This document shows positions 34,541-46,192 of a stretch of DNA of 64,000 bases, piece by piece. The translations under genes and the position numbers were made by a program. This DNA comes from Eustoma russellianum. Its lineage: Eukaryota; Streptophyta; Magnoliopsida; Gentianales; Gentianaceae. Each line of letters starts with the position of its first letter. Position 1 is the first letter of the stretch. The stretch lies in NCBI GenBank assembly GCA_036186865.1, contig AP025066.1:16464516-16528515 (forward strand). The letters run 5' to 3'. Under the pieces are notes generated by a model that ran no database searches, was not told where the DNA came from, and was given only the letters and a program-made list of their open reading frames with translations.

Positions 34541-36776
34541 TGATAGGCAATTATGAAAGACGCATGCCCGAAATGGACGCTGCGTGTGGTCCTGAAACCC
34601 CACTTCCCACCACAATTTGGCTTTTGTGATAATTTACCAATTGCCCTGATGCCTGCTGATATAACGTCAAGAAAGAATGAAACTTGGCCAAGTTTCTGCT
34701 GCTCCCATTTAGAAATATTAAGAGATCATCTGCGAACCCTAAATGTGAAACACAAGGGATACGACCTGCCGTGAAGCCTTTGATATCTCCTGCAGATATC
34801 AAGGCTTTTAAGACTCTGGAGAATCCTTCCGATGACGGGATAAATAATAAAGGCGAAAGAGGGTCGCCTTCTTTCACCCCCCTCCCTATAGCGAAAGAAT
34901 CCGTGTGACTGCCATTAACCAGAATGGAACAGCAAGTGGAACGCAAGTTATTTATAATAATACGAATAATTCGGGAGTGAAACCCCATGCAATTCAATAT
35001 ACTTGCAAGATAACTCCAGCTGACTCTATCAAAAGCTTTTGCCATATCCAATTTAAGAATCAAATGACCTCCCCGAGGACGCTTATTCAACACATGAACC
35101 ATTTCTTGAGCAAGTAGAATTTGCTCAGTTATGCCTTGGCCTTGCATAAATCCCGCCTGCTCCGGCGAAATAATCTTCGGCAATAAACGTCCCAGACGTG
35201 TAGAAAGTAGTCTCGTGATAACCTTTGAAATGAAGTTTGTGAGACAAATAGGCCTGAAGGCCGTAAAAGTTTGTGGATTGATAACCTTTGGAATGAGTAC
35301 AATTGTGGCTGCTGCAACATGACGAGGAACTGGGATACCCAAATAAAACTCTTGTACTGCCTTGATAACATCAGAAGAAATGATATGCCAAAACCTCTTA
35401 TAAAAAGATCCCGGATAGCCATCAGGGCCAGCTGCGCTAGTTGGGCTCAAATCCCACACTGCCTGTTTGATTTCATCCGATAATGGTATTGATTGGAGGA
35501 ACACGTTATCCTTCTCTGTCACTAAGGTCGGGATATGTGTCAAAAGTGTTTCGCAATTCATCACTGGTTCTTCAGCAAATAAATGAGAAAAATAACGAAC
35601 TGCTTCAGCTCTTATTTCATCCACCGATGTACACTCTATGCCGTCAGGTGTATGTATGCAAACAATTGTTTGCTTATGTCTTTTTTCCTTTACAGTATTA
35701 TGATAGAATGCTGTGTTTGCATCTCCGTCCTTGAGCCACCAGACATTAGCTTTCTGCTTCCAATAAAGAAATGCCCGTTTCTGAGCAAGTTGAAATTGTG
35801 CAACACTGCAATGATAAGCAGAACGCGTAGATTCACTAGGGCTCAGATCAAAATCTTTTTCACACCGAAATGCCTCTGTCTCTGCCATTGTTACCGCATC
35901 AAATATGTTACCAAACACATCCTTATTCCATCGTTGCAGTTCTTTTTTTAAGCGACGGAGTTTATCAAAAAGACCCCACATCCCCCCTACCGTGGGGAAA
36001 GATGTCCATGCATGTCTGACAAAATCATCAAAATCGAGATGTGTAGTCCAAACATCAAGGTATCGAAAATTAGCCCTGCCTCGTTGCATGGCCGAGTCAC
36101 ACGTCAAAAATAATGGGGCATGATCCGATGTTGCCCTGGATAAATGCTGTACTTGTGCTATGGGAAAAATATCCAAAAATGATGAAGAACAGAAAAACCT
36201 GTCTAAGCGACGCTATACTCTGCCTAATCCGTGGCCATCACACCAAGTATACTGCGAGCCTTGGAACGATATTTCATGTAATGCACTGGCTTGGACACAG
36301 TCATTAAAATCCTGCAATGAAGACAAATTTGGAGAAGATCGGTCCCGATGTTCTTCCAGTGTACGAAATGTATTAAAATCTCCTCCGATCAACCATGGGA
36401 CTTGTGATGAAACATGCAAAGACTGAAGATCTGCCCATAATAATCGACAAGAAACGACTGTATGATCCGCATATACTGCTGTAAACCAAAACTGTTCTCC
36501 CGTAGCGACCAAGCGATATTTTATCGAAAAATTTTGCTGCCCAGGTCTAGTATCCACTTGTTCCACTATTGAATCCTTCCAAAAGAACAAAATATGATCA
36601 TTACACACGGATAAAGCTTTTGAGAACCCTAATTGTAACGGATAAGATATTAGCGCAGAAGCTCGTAGCTTGGGTTCGATGATTACTAAAATATGAAAAT
36701 GATGTTTCCTAATTAGCGCATGCAGCCTATTAAGCGAGGTTCTAATACCTCTTACATTCCACGTAAGTATCTTCAT
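34530..36776 (-). pseudogene. LINE-2 ORF2: endonuclease and reverse transcriptase
   Basis: ORF2 nicks target DNA and reverse-transcribes the LINE RNA at the nick. The endonuclease (36776-36216) has WNVRG, IEPK, GGDFNTF and, past the break, SDHAP. A single in-frame TAG at 36213-36215 replaces the Trp of 'GRVWRRLD'; either side is one frame. The RT (about 35600-34551) has AAGPDGYPGSFYKRFW, FRPICL, QAGFMQGQGI, KLDMAKAFDRVSW, GVKEGDPLSPLLF and an intact catalytic FADDLLIF. It is cut off after GMRLS. Apart from the TAG and the missing 3' third it is well preserved. Confidence 0.9.
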
Positions 36777-38087
36777 TGGGATAATGCATCAAAAGAATTA
36801 TTGAGAGTAGCCGCACGTAACCTGGTAATGCATGGTGATACTGCACGTGGAGGTCGGCGAAGAATAGTAGGAGTCTCACATGATTGTGCGGTCGTTACAA
36901 TTGCACCTGGCGATTCTGGATCATTAGCCGCAAATAATGTTGCAATGCCTTCCTAGGGATTATTATCAGTATCTGGATCATTGTCGCGATAGATTGCGAG
37001 CTGCAGTTGTGCCTCATTATCCGAATGGGTGGGGGAGACCACACGTCCTGCATTGTCCCCAACCATACAGTCATCAAAGCTTCTCAGACGTGATAATTCC
37101 TGCACATCCGTAAGTCTGTCGGTTACCCGAAGATCAGGTGATGGGGGCTGACGCGAACTGGATGCTGTGCCTGCTGGGACCACCGGTGTTGATAATACTG
37201 CATGTTCTGGCAATTCTGTGGGTGGGTGATCCAATTGTGGAGGATTCTTTTTGGGAGTCCAGCGCTGTTTTTTTCTGCTGCTCTATTGGTCGTTTATCCG
37301 AATCATGTGCCACAGTTTGCCGTTGTGGCATTTCGCTGGCCTCTGAGTTTTTGCCGCAATCATTGACAATATGGCCAAGCCTATAGCATTGTGTACAATA
37401 TGAAGGAAGGTCCTCATATTCCACTGACTGGGTGACAATTCTCGAAGATGTTTGTATATGCACACGCTTGGGCAATTCTTTTGAAACATCTAACTCCACA
37501 CATACACGAGCGACAGACGGCCGATCTGTTGCTGCCGTTGCCGAATCCAGCTTTAGAGGCGTTCCAAGCATTTGGGCTATATTAAAAAGAGCATCTTTAT
37601 GATGAAAATGTATCGGGAGTCCGGGGAACGAGATCCATATCGGAACTATGGGCATTTCGACAGCAGGATCATAATCCGAAAACCATTTAGTGACACGCAT
37701 ATGTTTGCCGGAGATCATCCATCCCCGTCGTGAAAAACAGCGATAGTAATCTTGTTCTTGATCAAAATGAAGTAAAACATGAGATGAGTCAAGTAATCCA
37801 ACCTTAACTGAGCCTGTGAATCCCACCCGATCAATGGTCGATCGGATCGTAGCAAGCGAAGGACGCCCGTACCAAAATGTTCCCACTAGCGTGAATCTAT
37901 ATGGAGCGGCCAAAGATTGTATCTCCTCATCCGTGAATGTGATCATAGGATCACCCTTATACCTATGAATTGGCTTGGAAGGGATTGTAGTTGATGGCGA
38001 TGAAAGTATGGATGCGTATGATCGTGTTGTGGATGGAGGCGACGGCTGTGCTGGAAGCGATAGCGCAGTGGGGTCTGATGTCGTCAT
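36773..38087 (-). pseudogene. LINE-2 ORF1 (DUF4283, CCHC knuckle)
   Basis: ATG at 38087. The N-terminus is Ser/Pro-rich, then MITFTDEEIQSLAAPYRFTLVGTFW (DUF4283-like), RPSVARVCVELDVSKELP, and a zinc knuckle CTQCYRLGHIVNDC (C-x2-C-x4-H-x4-C, ~residue 235). A frameshift near 37230 moves the C-terminal part into another frame. That part ends '...FDALSQ' with a TGA overlapping the ORF2 ATG by ATGA. Confidence 0.87.
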
Positions 38088-38235
38088 GGCGGAAGGTGTG
38101 AATCGTAAAAGCGAAATAGCGAGGATGAAGGATGAAGGAAGGCTGTCGTCGAAAATCAGAGGGGCAGCCGACGGCGGCTACGCTGCCACCCGCCGAATCG
38201 CGCAGAGAGAGGAGAAAGGCCGCGTTTTTCCCTTT

Positions 38236-38305
38236 CACACACACATATATGCATGTATAAATATACACACACACAAATGTGTATATATACATATTTTTGA
38301 TAAAA
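38236..38305. repeat. (CA)n/(TA)n microsatellite between LINE-2 5' end and LINE-3 3' end
   Basis: About 70 bp of alternating CA/TA/TG dinucleotides. LINE-2's 5' UTR stops on one side and LINE-3's 3' end on the other. Confidence 0.85.
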
Positions 38306-39059
38306 GGAGGATGTCCTCCTGATGTTATTATAAATAGCCTCACTTAAGGCAGAGGAATACCACATATACCAAGTCTGCGACTCCCAGCGTTACAAAGAGT
38401 TAACCAATACAATACAATTGAAAAACTTTCAAGTCGAAAATACGGAATACAATAACGAGCAACTGCTATGGGATAAAGCCACTCTTCATGTTGAATATGA
38501 TATGCTCATTAAAACCCTGGCAAGAGAAACCACCCTTGTATATAAAATCTTGCACGAAGGAAAAAGGGTACATATTTATCCAACATGAGTCCATGTGGGC
38601 AAACCAAAAACTACGTAATGTAGTCTGTGACTGCTGAGACGATGTCCATAAACTTGCTTGAGCACCAAATGTTCTCGGTTGCCATGCGAAAAAAGTGTGA
38701 AAGAGCCAGATTAATGTCACGATGATAAAGATAGTCCGCAAACCAATCAATAAGGCAATGTATTGGTACATACCTGATCTACCTTCATTTGAGTAAATGG
38801 AGGCAGAAACCAAGAGAGCATGCCAATCCATGTGGAAGACATAATCCCGTTCAGAGAAAGTTGTATGCACCTCCCCCACACAAAGCCAAACACATAGATA
38901 ATGGAGCAGAAGAATATAACCATTAATATGAATAAAGCCTTCCGCATATAAGGATAAAGTGAGATGTAAGTACCCAGACTGCCTGCATCATAATAATGAT
39001 ACATGCAGAATACATATTAGAGTGCCTTCTATATCAAGTGCGTAAATAAGGAGTAGATA

Positions 39060-42000
39060 AGTCTTTAAGTAAGCAGCCTCGTGCCACAGGCAGCAATTGG
39101 CTCAAGTAGGAGAATTCGGTTAAGGTAGATAAGTGTAGACCATGGACATCCAAGTAATGCACTACCGAGTTAGTTTCACTTAGCGTGTAAGCAAGTGTGG
39201 AGGCAGTGAGAGCCAGAAAGTTCTGAAAATGATGCAAATCCGCTCCTATATCGCCCCCAGTGATCGAGAAGTCAACAGAGATGATAATTGCTGGCAGTCA
39301 GTTTTCATCACAAAGCCTGAGAATCTAGAAGCGTAAAAGATAACAATATATATAAGGCTGCTTGTAGCTTCGATCTAAGGGGAGGCAGATGTGGCAGAGG
39401 AAAAGCAATAGCAAAAAGCAGAACACCCCCCGAATCACGGACCACTGCTCTAGCTGCAGATCCATTACGGCCTAAAGCCGCGTCAACATTAATCTTCAGA
39501 CGTCCCGAGTGTGGAGCAAGCCATCATACCACCGAACACCGATGTACTCGTATAGCCGGAGATAGTCCAGCCACAATTAAACTCGGAATGGTTGTTGCAA
39601 ATTGCTTTCCCGATGCCGCTTGACACCACACAAATATATCTGAACGAATGCGATCCATCAATCTCAACAAGTTATATGTCTCATCGCCAAAAACAACACT
39701 AGTGTATTCTTTCCACACATTATAGCAAATTGAATGAGGCATCACTACACGAAGCTGACTATGCATGGAGCGTGATGACGCTCAGGACCACCAACTAATG
39801 AAATGATTACGTCATGTCTATTGTTGTGTCGTGTTACATCAAGAATGAGGGCGTACCAAGTCCAAATAGAGAATATCTCCGAGAATTACATGAACAGGTG
39901 ATCCATCTGTATGTTAGAATGGTGACAGAAAGGGCACATCATTGGAAGTGCCACTGACCAACAATGTAGATTTTCTGGAAGAGGGAGTGCACGAGATATT
40001 AACTTCCACATGAACAGTTTTGAAGATGGTGACAATCTACACCACCAGATATACCTGTAGGAACGCAATGTGGGACTCGGATGCTGACATTCCCCATAGG
40101 TGCTTTTGAGTGAGAATTGACCATTCTGATCAGGACGCCATAAGAGACCGTCCCTGCCGTCATGGTCTTGGCAAAAAGTGTTAATGCGACAAATACACTT
40201 TTAATCTGGGGAATCAGGAAGCTCACGGAAGTGGCCGTTTCTACCGTATTTTGCCCACATAAACTGGGCCCATATCGTCTCTGCTGTCCTGTAAGACCAC
40301 CACATTTTACATTCGTAAGCCTTTTGCAGAATAGTCAGTGAACGTATCCCAAGTCCACCATTGATAGTCGGTAGACTAATGTCCAACCAAGATCTCCAGT
40401 GGTGCCGCTGTCCCAATAAAAAATACGAGATTTTTCGCTCCAAGGACACAATCACACTATGCGGAAGCCAAGAGACTGCAAGTAAGTGCAAGGGAATTGC
40501 TGAGAGAATCAATCGAATGAGTATAACCCTGCCCACTGCACTCATCAATCTCTTTGCCTAACCAGCTAATCGGGTATCAAAATGACGTAACAGGGGAGAG
40601 CAGTGGGCAGCCCTACATATGATGCGATGTATGGGAGCTCCAAGATACTTAAGCAGAAGAGAAGATAAATGCATGCCAAGCAAGCATGCTACTTGACTGA
40701 CAGAACGATTGGAGCTGACAAAGGCCATGCTTTTATGATAGTTAATCAGTTGACCAGAGGCAAGCTGATACCTGTCGAGAAATCGTGTAAATCGTCACAA
40801 GTTAGTGGAAGTGGCAGAAAGTAAGATAAGTAAATCATTAGAAAAGCCTAAGCGTGATCAGTGCGTACTCGATTCTCCAGAAAACCAGACACATGACGTG
40901 TATCAATCAAAGAATTAAGTCCCCTGCTAAAACCTTATGCTTCCAGAATAAATAACAAAGAAGACAGAGGGTCGCCTTGCTTAACACCATGGCCAGTGCT
41001 GAAAAATACGCACGGTTTGCCATTAACCATGGCTGAGCATTTGGTAGCTGATAGATTATTCATGATGATCCGGACAAAGAAGCTACCAGAACTCATCCAT
41101 AGAAGCAACTGCTGAAGGTAATCCGAAGTCACATGGTTAAATGCATCGGCCATATCCAGCTTAACAATCACATGGCCACCCCCACTCGATTTTGTCGGGC
41201 ACACCACTGCCCGGAAGGAATCCAGCCTGCTCAAGTGATATCAAGCGCAGCACTAGCATCCCCAGGCGAGAGGATATAACATGCGTCACTACCTTCGAAG
41301 TAAAGTTCGTCAAATATATAGGACGAAAGTCAACAAAAGAAACAGGGAGTCCAGTTTTGGAATTAAAGTGATTAAAGAGGCTGCCATAGCCGTTGGGACT
41401 GGGATGCCCAAAAATAATTCTTGCACTGCTTTCAACACATCTTGCTTAATTATCTCCCAACAATGCCTATAAAATTTATCATGAAAACCATCTGGACCAG
41501 CAACACTATCCGGACTGAGAGCACAAATGGCCTCCTTTACCTCAGGTAGCTAAGGAATCGTTAATAAGATATGATTGCCTTCAGAAGTCACTTGTGTCAA
41601 AATGTGCTACAAAATTTCATCATGATCTACCGTAGATGCCTCAGCAAAAAGATCCGAGTCAAATATGACAGCCTCATTTTGGATAGCTTCTTCGGATAGA
41701 CAATCCTCACCTGAATCCATCACAATACGAGATATACGTTGCTTGCGTCGACGATCCTTAACAAGCGCATGATACTACGCCGTATTGGAACCACCCTCCT
41801 ATAGCCATTTCACTTTAGCAGGATGACAAGCCTCACAAGCTTCCATTGTGGGATTAGTATCATATTATGTTTCGGTTTGAACGACCCTCCTGTCTGCTTC
41901 AGCCATTGTGGGATTAGTACCATATTGTGTTTCGGTTTGAACGACCCTCCTGTCTGCTTTAGCCACTGCATCAAAAACATTACCAAAAATTGTGTTATCC

Positions 42001-42844
42001 CGGAGGCGAAGGTCTTTTTTAAGACGCTGTAGCTTATTATACCAACCACGTATACACCAATAGTGGGATACGATCTCCAAGTATGATGCACAAAATCATA
42101 GAAGTCATTATGTGTAAGCCATACCTCCAAGAAACAAAAAGTAAGGGGACCCTTCAGCAATGACGTGCTGCCTGTGAACAACAAAGGCGCATGATCCAAA
42201 GAAGTTGGGTTCAGGGTTGGACTAGTAAAGCATCAAACAATTCATAGAAAGCTGTAGTGCAGAAGAGGCAATCAAGATGACGGCAAACTCGGCCCAGACC
42301 CCAACCATCCGACCACGTATATGGCAACCCCTAATAAGGTATTTTAGCAAGGCTGTATCATTGACCCAACGGCTAAAATCCTCTAAATAGCATATAGTGG
42401 GTGAAGATAATCCATGATGCTCTTCCAATCGAAGGAATGTGTTGAAGTCGCCACCCACAATCCAAGTGTCCGAAATGGATGTAGAGAAGGTCAACAAGTC
42501 ATTCCAAATTGGACGGCGAGCTGAGATAGTGTGATGACCATACACAACAGTCCACCAAAATGCCTTGTTTGATGGGATCCATTGAAACGGAAGGGAGAGG
42601 TTTCGGATGTCGTGGACATAATCTAAACAATCTAGCACTGATATTTCCTAAAATATCCAAATTTTATCATCCGTAGAGGAACGAGCTTGAGAGAATCCAA
42701 AGTGAAGACGATACTGGGATAGTTTACGACAGGGTTGCATGGGTTCGAGCAAAACTAACAAATGAATATGATGCTTGCGAATTAAATATTGAAGGGGGAC
42801 AGAGAAGTACGCACACCTCGCACATTCCAAGTTAACGTATTCAT
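39060..42844 (-). pseudogene. LINE-3 ORF2: endonuclease, RT, zf-RVT, RNase H (decayed)
   Basis: ATG at 42844-42842 (MNTLTWNVRG). The endonuclease has LLEPM and GGDFNTFLRLEEHHG. The RT has KLDMADAFNH and GVKQGDPLSSLLF, but the catalytic FADD reads FSND near 40840. A zf-RVT-like segment with CPFCHHSNIQMDHLF lies at ~39890-39960. RNase H begins ~39530 with KINVDAALGRNGSAARAVVRD and continues with KTDCQQL and a 'TNSVVHYLDVHG' end. Many stops and frameshifts. A ~55 bp direct duplication lies at 41840-41960. Confidence 0.82.
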
Positions 42845-44207
42845 TGAGTAGATGAGGTAGACAAGCCAGAGGAAGAGCGAGTAATACGGTCGGAAGGAGG
42901 TGGGTGAGACATATCTTTCTTCTTAGTACGTTGCCGTTTGGTGCTAGCCTCAATAATACCCTGCAGCAGTGCCTGATCCACCAGGTCGTCAGTTTTGTCT
43001 ACAGTTGCAGGATTTTCAACCTGCACCATTGTTGCTACATCCCCAACGGATTCCTCCAACGCACGGTCTAAGGGGTCAGAATACATTGACTGAATCCGAT
43101 CTTGAAGTTCCTTTGATTTCTTGCGCCAGCCCGTAGGATCCATCTGCAGAAAATCCTGTGGCTCTCCCGAATCAGAGGCATGGCCATCCATTGCCGCATC
43201 CAAGGGTGGTGTTAATGGAATTTTCTCATAGGGATCCGAACGTAAACGAGCTATGTCTTGAACCGTAGGCATATGCTGAAGAATATCAACAGATTGCGGC
43301 ACCATTGGTGATGAGGAGCGTTGTTGCATGGGAATAACAGTCGAAGGAGGCACATCTTCCTGTATGGATGAAACTAGTTGTGTTGGAGCACCATCATTTG
43401 CTTCATCCTGCATTATTGCTTCATCCTTATGGGTGTCCAGTGCTGTTTAGAAGGCGGAGGTTTAACAGGCACAGAAGTTACCTTGGGTCGGTCAGATGAC
43501 GAGGGCAGAATAACAGTCGTTTGAGGCTGGCAATTCTGCGAAATGTGGCCCAGCATGTGACATGCAGAACAATAATCCGGCTTATCCTCATACTAAACAG
43601 GTTGAAAGAATGAAAATCTACACGTTAAATAAACACCTTGGTAGGCGAATCTTTGGATTACATCAATCTCAACACATATTCTCGCAACCGAAGAGCGCAA
43701 GAGGTTTGTGGTTGGGTGATCAGCCTTTAAAAGAGTCCCAATCATGCGGGCAATATCGAATAAGGGCTCCGGCTTACGCAAGTAGATGAGGAGCCTTGGC
43801 AGCGATACCCAAACCGGAACTACAGGAACATGTACTCTTGAGTCGAAATCGTAGGACCATTTAGTGATCCGCATATGAAAACCAAGTACATTCCAAGAGC
43901 GTCGTGAGAAACAGCAGATATAATCCACCTCTTGATCAAATACAATAAGGATGTGCTTTGAATGAATGAGAGTGATCTTGAAGCCACCAAGAAAGCTGAA
44001 TTTTTCAAACCAAGAACGAATCCCCTCTAATTTTGGCCGTTGATTCCAAAAAGTTCCCACTAGAGAACATTTGAATGAATCTGTTAATTGTGAGACGTCA
44101 TCCGGTGAAAACGAGATTGCCAGGCCTCCTTCGTAGCGGGTGATCGGACGTGGCAGCCACAGTGGTTTTACACCCAAAACCACCGCACCGAAGGAACAAG
44201 CTGTCAT
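42841..44207 (-). pseudogene. LINE-3 ORF1
   Basis: ATG at 44207. Motifs: SFSPDDVSQLTDSFKCSLVGTFW, HMRITKWSYDFDSRVHVPVVPVW, RSSVARICVEIDV; then after a frameshift at ~43600 a knuckle CSACHMLGHISQNC (~43570-43530) and an acidic C-terminal part (43413-42841). The stop TGA at 42843-42841 overlaps the ORF2 ATG by ATGA. Confidence 0.82.
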
Positions 44208-44335
44208 TTCAATATTGTAGTTTCATACCAGAGAAGAAGAAAGAGTGCGGATCGGAGAAGATCGCCTCCGCCGGCAAGCCATCAGCACGTGGTGAAACCA
44301 AGGAGGGGAGAGAGCGCTGTCATCGTTTATATATG

Positions 44336-44727
44336 TACACACACACACACGTACATACATGGTAGCTTATAACACATATATAGACATATCTATGCATATA
44401 AACACACACACACACACACACATATAAACACATATGTATATGTAAATACATATATATAATGGAGAAGTAAGAAGACTTTGGCGATTCATAATGGGTATCT
44501 ATGTTTCAAGACAAAAAATATGAATAATGAAACATGAGAAAGAGAGTGTATCTTGTACTGACATAGCATTTCTCCATACACCAATATATATGCACACATC
44601 TGTGTGTATATACACACACACACATATATATATATATACACATTTTTATCTATACATACATCTATGCATACTTATATATACATATACATATACATATATA
44701 TATATATATAATTTATATAATAAAAAA
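44336..44727. repeat. two (CA/TA)n microsatellites between head-to-head LINE-3 and LINE-4
   Basis: Dinucleotide blocks at 44336-44458 and 44585-44712 surround a ~125 bp non-repeat segment that I do not recognise. Confidence 0.85.
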
Positions 44728-44843
44728 ATGAGGAATTCCTCTTTAGCCTGTGTGTACCGCCGTCGCCTGCCACTGTTGCGTTCATCCTCTCCAACATTCC
44801 CTTCCACCCGCTATCTACCTTCTCTCACTGATTCGGTTACACA

Positions 44844-46192
44844 ATGCCGGATCTTTCGCCCTCAGCCCATGTACAAACGACGAATGCACCTCTAGTTCCG
44901 GCGCCATCCAAAACTTACGCATCACTTTTCTCTCCTTTTTCCATTTCTATTGCGTCGAAAACTATCCAAAAATTTATGAGTAGCCTGATGATCACGTTTT
45001 CAGTGGATAAAATACAATCTTTAGCTGCACCATATCGGTTTACATTGGTTGGTACTTTTTGGTTTGGCCGCCCTCCATTAGCAACAATTCTTTCGGCCAT
45101 TGATTGTATTGGATTTTCAGGGGCTGTAGAAATCGGTCTTCTTGACACTATACACGTTCTTCTCCATTTTGATCAAGAACAAGATTATCTTCGTTGTTTC
45201 TCACCTTAAAGTTGGAAGACATCCGGAAAATATATGCGCATCATGAAATGGATGACAGATTATGATCCGGCAATTGAAATACCCATTATCCCGGTGTGGG
45301 TGTCTTTTCCTGGACTTCCAATTCACTTTAATCGAAAAGATACTCTTTTTCAAATTGCCCGTATGATTGGCACACCCATGAAGTTGGATGCAGCCACAAC
45401 AGCAGTTACTCGCCCATCCGTCGCTTGAATATGTGTTAAACTTGACGTTTCTATTGATTTTCCGCAAAGGGTTTATATTCAAGGACAATCGAAGGTAATT
45501 ATGCAAACTGTTGAGAATGAAGACTTGCCTTCATATTGCGTCGACTGTTTTCGTTTGGGTCATGTTGCTGCTGATTGCGGTAAACTGCCAGCTGATGAGC
45601 CTCTACGCCCACGTGATCCTCTGACCAAACAACGCCCTGAGGCTAATAAAGGAACAAAGAAATGCTAGACTCCAAAGAAAATTCTGCCTCATACAGCCCC
45701 AACGATTGAAATTCACAGTTTGACTACTCCGTCCTCTCACCCGCTCTATATCCGCTATCTTCTCCAAAGGCCACCTAATCGTCCTTGCCATCGTGGATGG
45801 TTCAACCACCATCGCCAGATATTTGCCCTATAGAGATGGTTTTCAACGCACATGATATTACACATCTAAGGGGTATTGATGATTGTATGTTAGGAGATCT
45901 GCCACAGAAAGTGGATTCTTCGTCTCTTTCAGACAGTGAACTGATTATTCCTTTGAATGTCAATCAGCTAGATGCGCAAGATACGGAAATATATGAGTCA
46001 ATGGAAAATGTGTTTCAAGAAACATTCATCGATGCTAGTCGATCACCTACAGAGCCGCCAGCAATACCTGTGGAACAGGGGGATATGCCTCCGAGGATAT
46101 TACGTCGACCACCTCAAGCAGCTGCAATCTCACCGCGAATAACCAGGTTACCTGCAGCACATCTCTTAAACTCCTTTGATGCTTTATCGTAA
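44844..46192 (+). pseudogene. LINE-4 ORF1 (DUF4283, CCHC knuckle)
   Basis: ATG at 44844 (MPDLSPSAHVQTT). DUF4283-like core with IQSLAAPYRFTLVGTFWFGRPP; a TAA at ~45207 and TGA at ~45426 interrupt. The knuckle is CVDCFRLGHVAADC (~45538-45579). An open C-terminal piece runs 45785-46192 and ends FDALS with TAA at 46190-46192 overlapping the ORF2 ATG; sister copies read CAA there. Confidence 0.85.

Larger units (their letters stand above)
34530..38236 (-). mobile_element. LINE-2: L1-type LINE lacking its 3' end
   Basis: Minus strand: 5' UTR (~38100-38236), ORF1 (38087-36773) and ORF2 (36776 to ~34530), ending in RT just after 'GMRLS', before thumb and RNase H. It has the longest continuous LINE frame in the window. 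Confidence 0.85.
38300..44335 (-). mobile_element. LINE-3: near full-length L1-type LINE with RNase H
   Basis: Minus strand: 5' end at ~44325, ORF1 44207-42841, ORF2 42844 to ~39060, 3' UTR ~39060-38305. Its 3' end carries the family motif (minus strand GGTATTCCTCTGCCTTAAG at ~38340-38358), also found at the ends of LINE-4 and the orphan tail at 52913. It is a different, more diverged subfamily than LINE-2/LINE-4. Confidence 0.85.
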
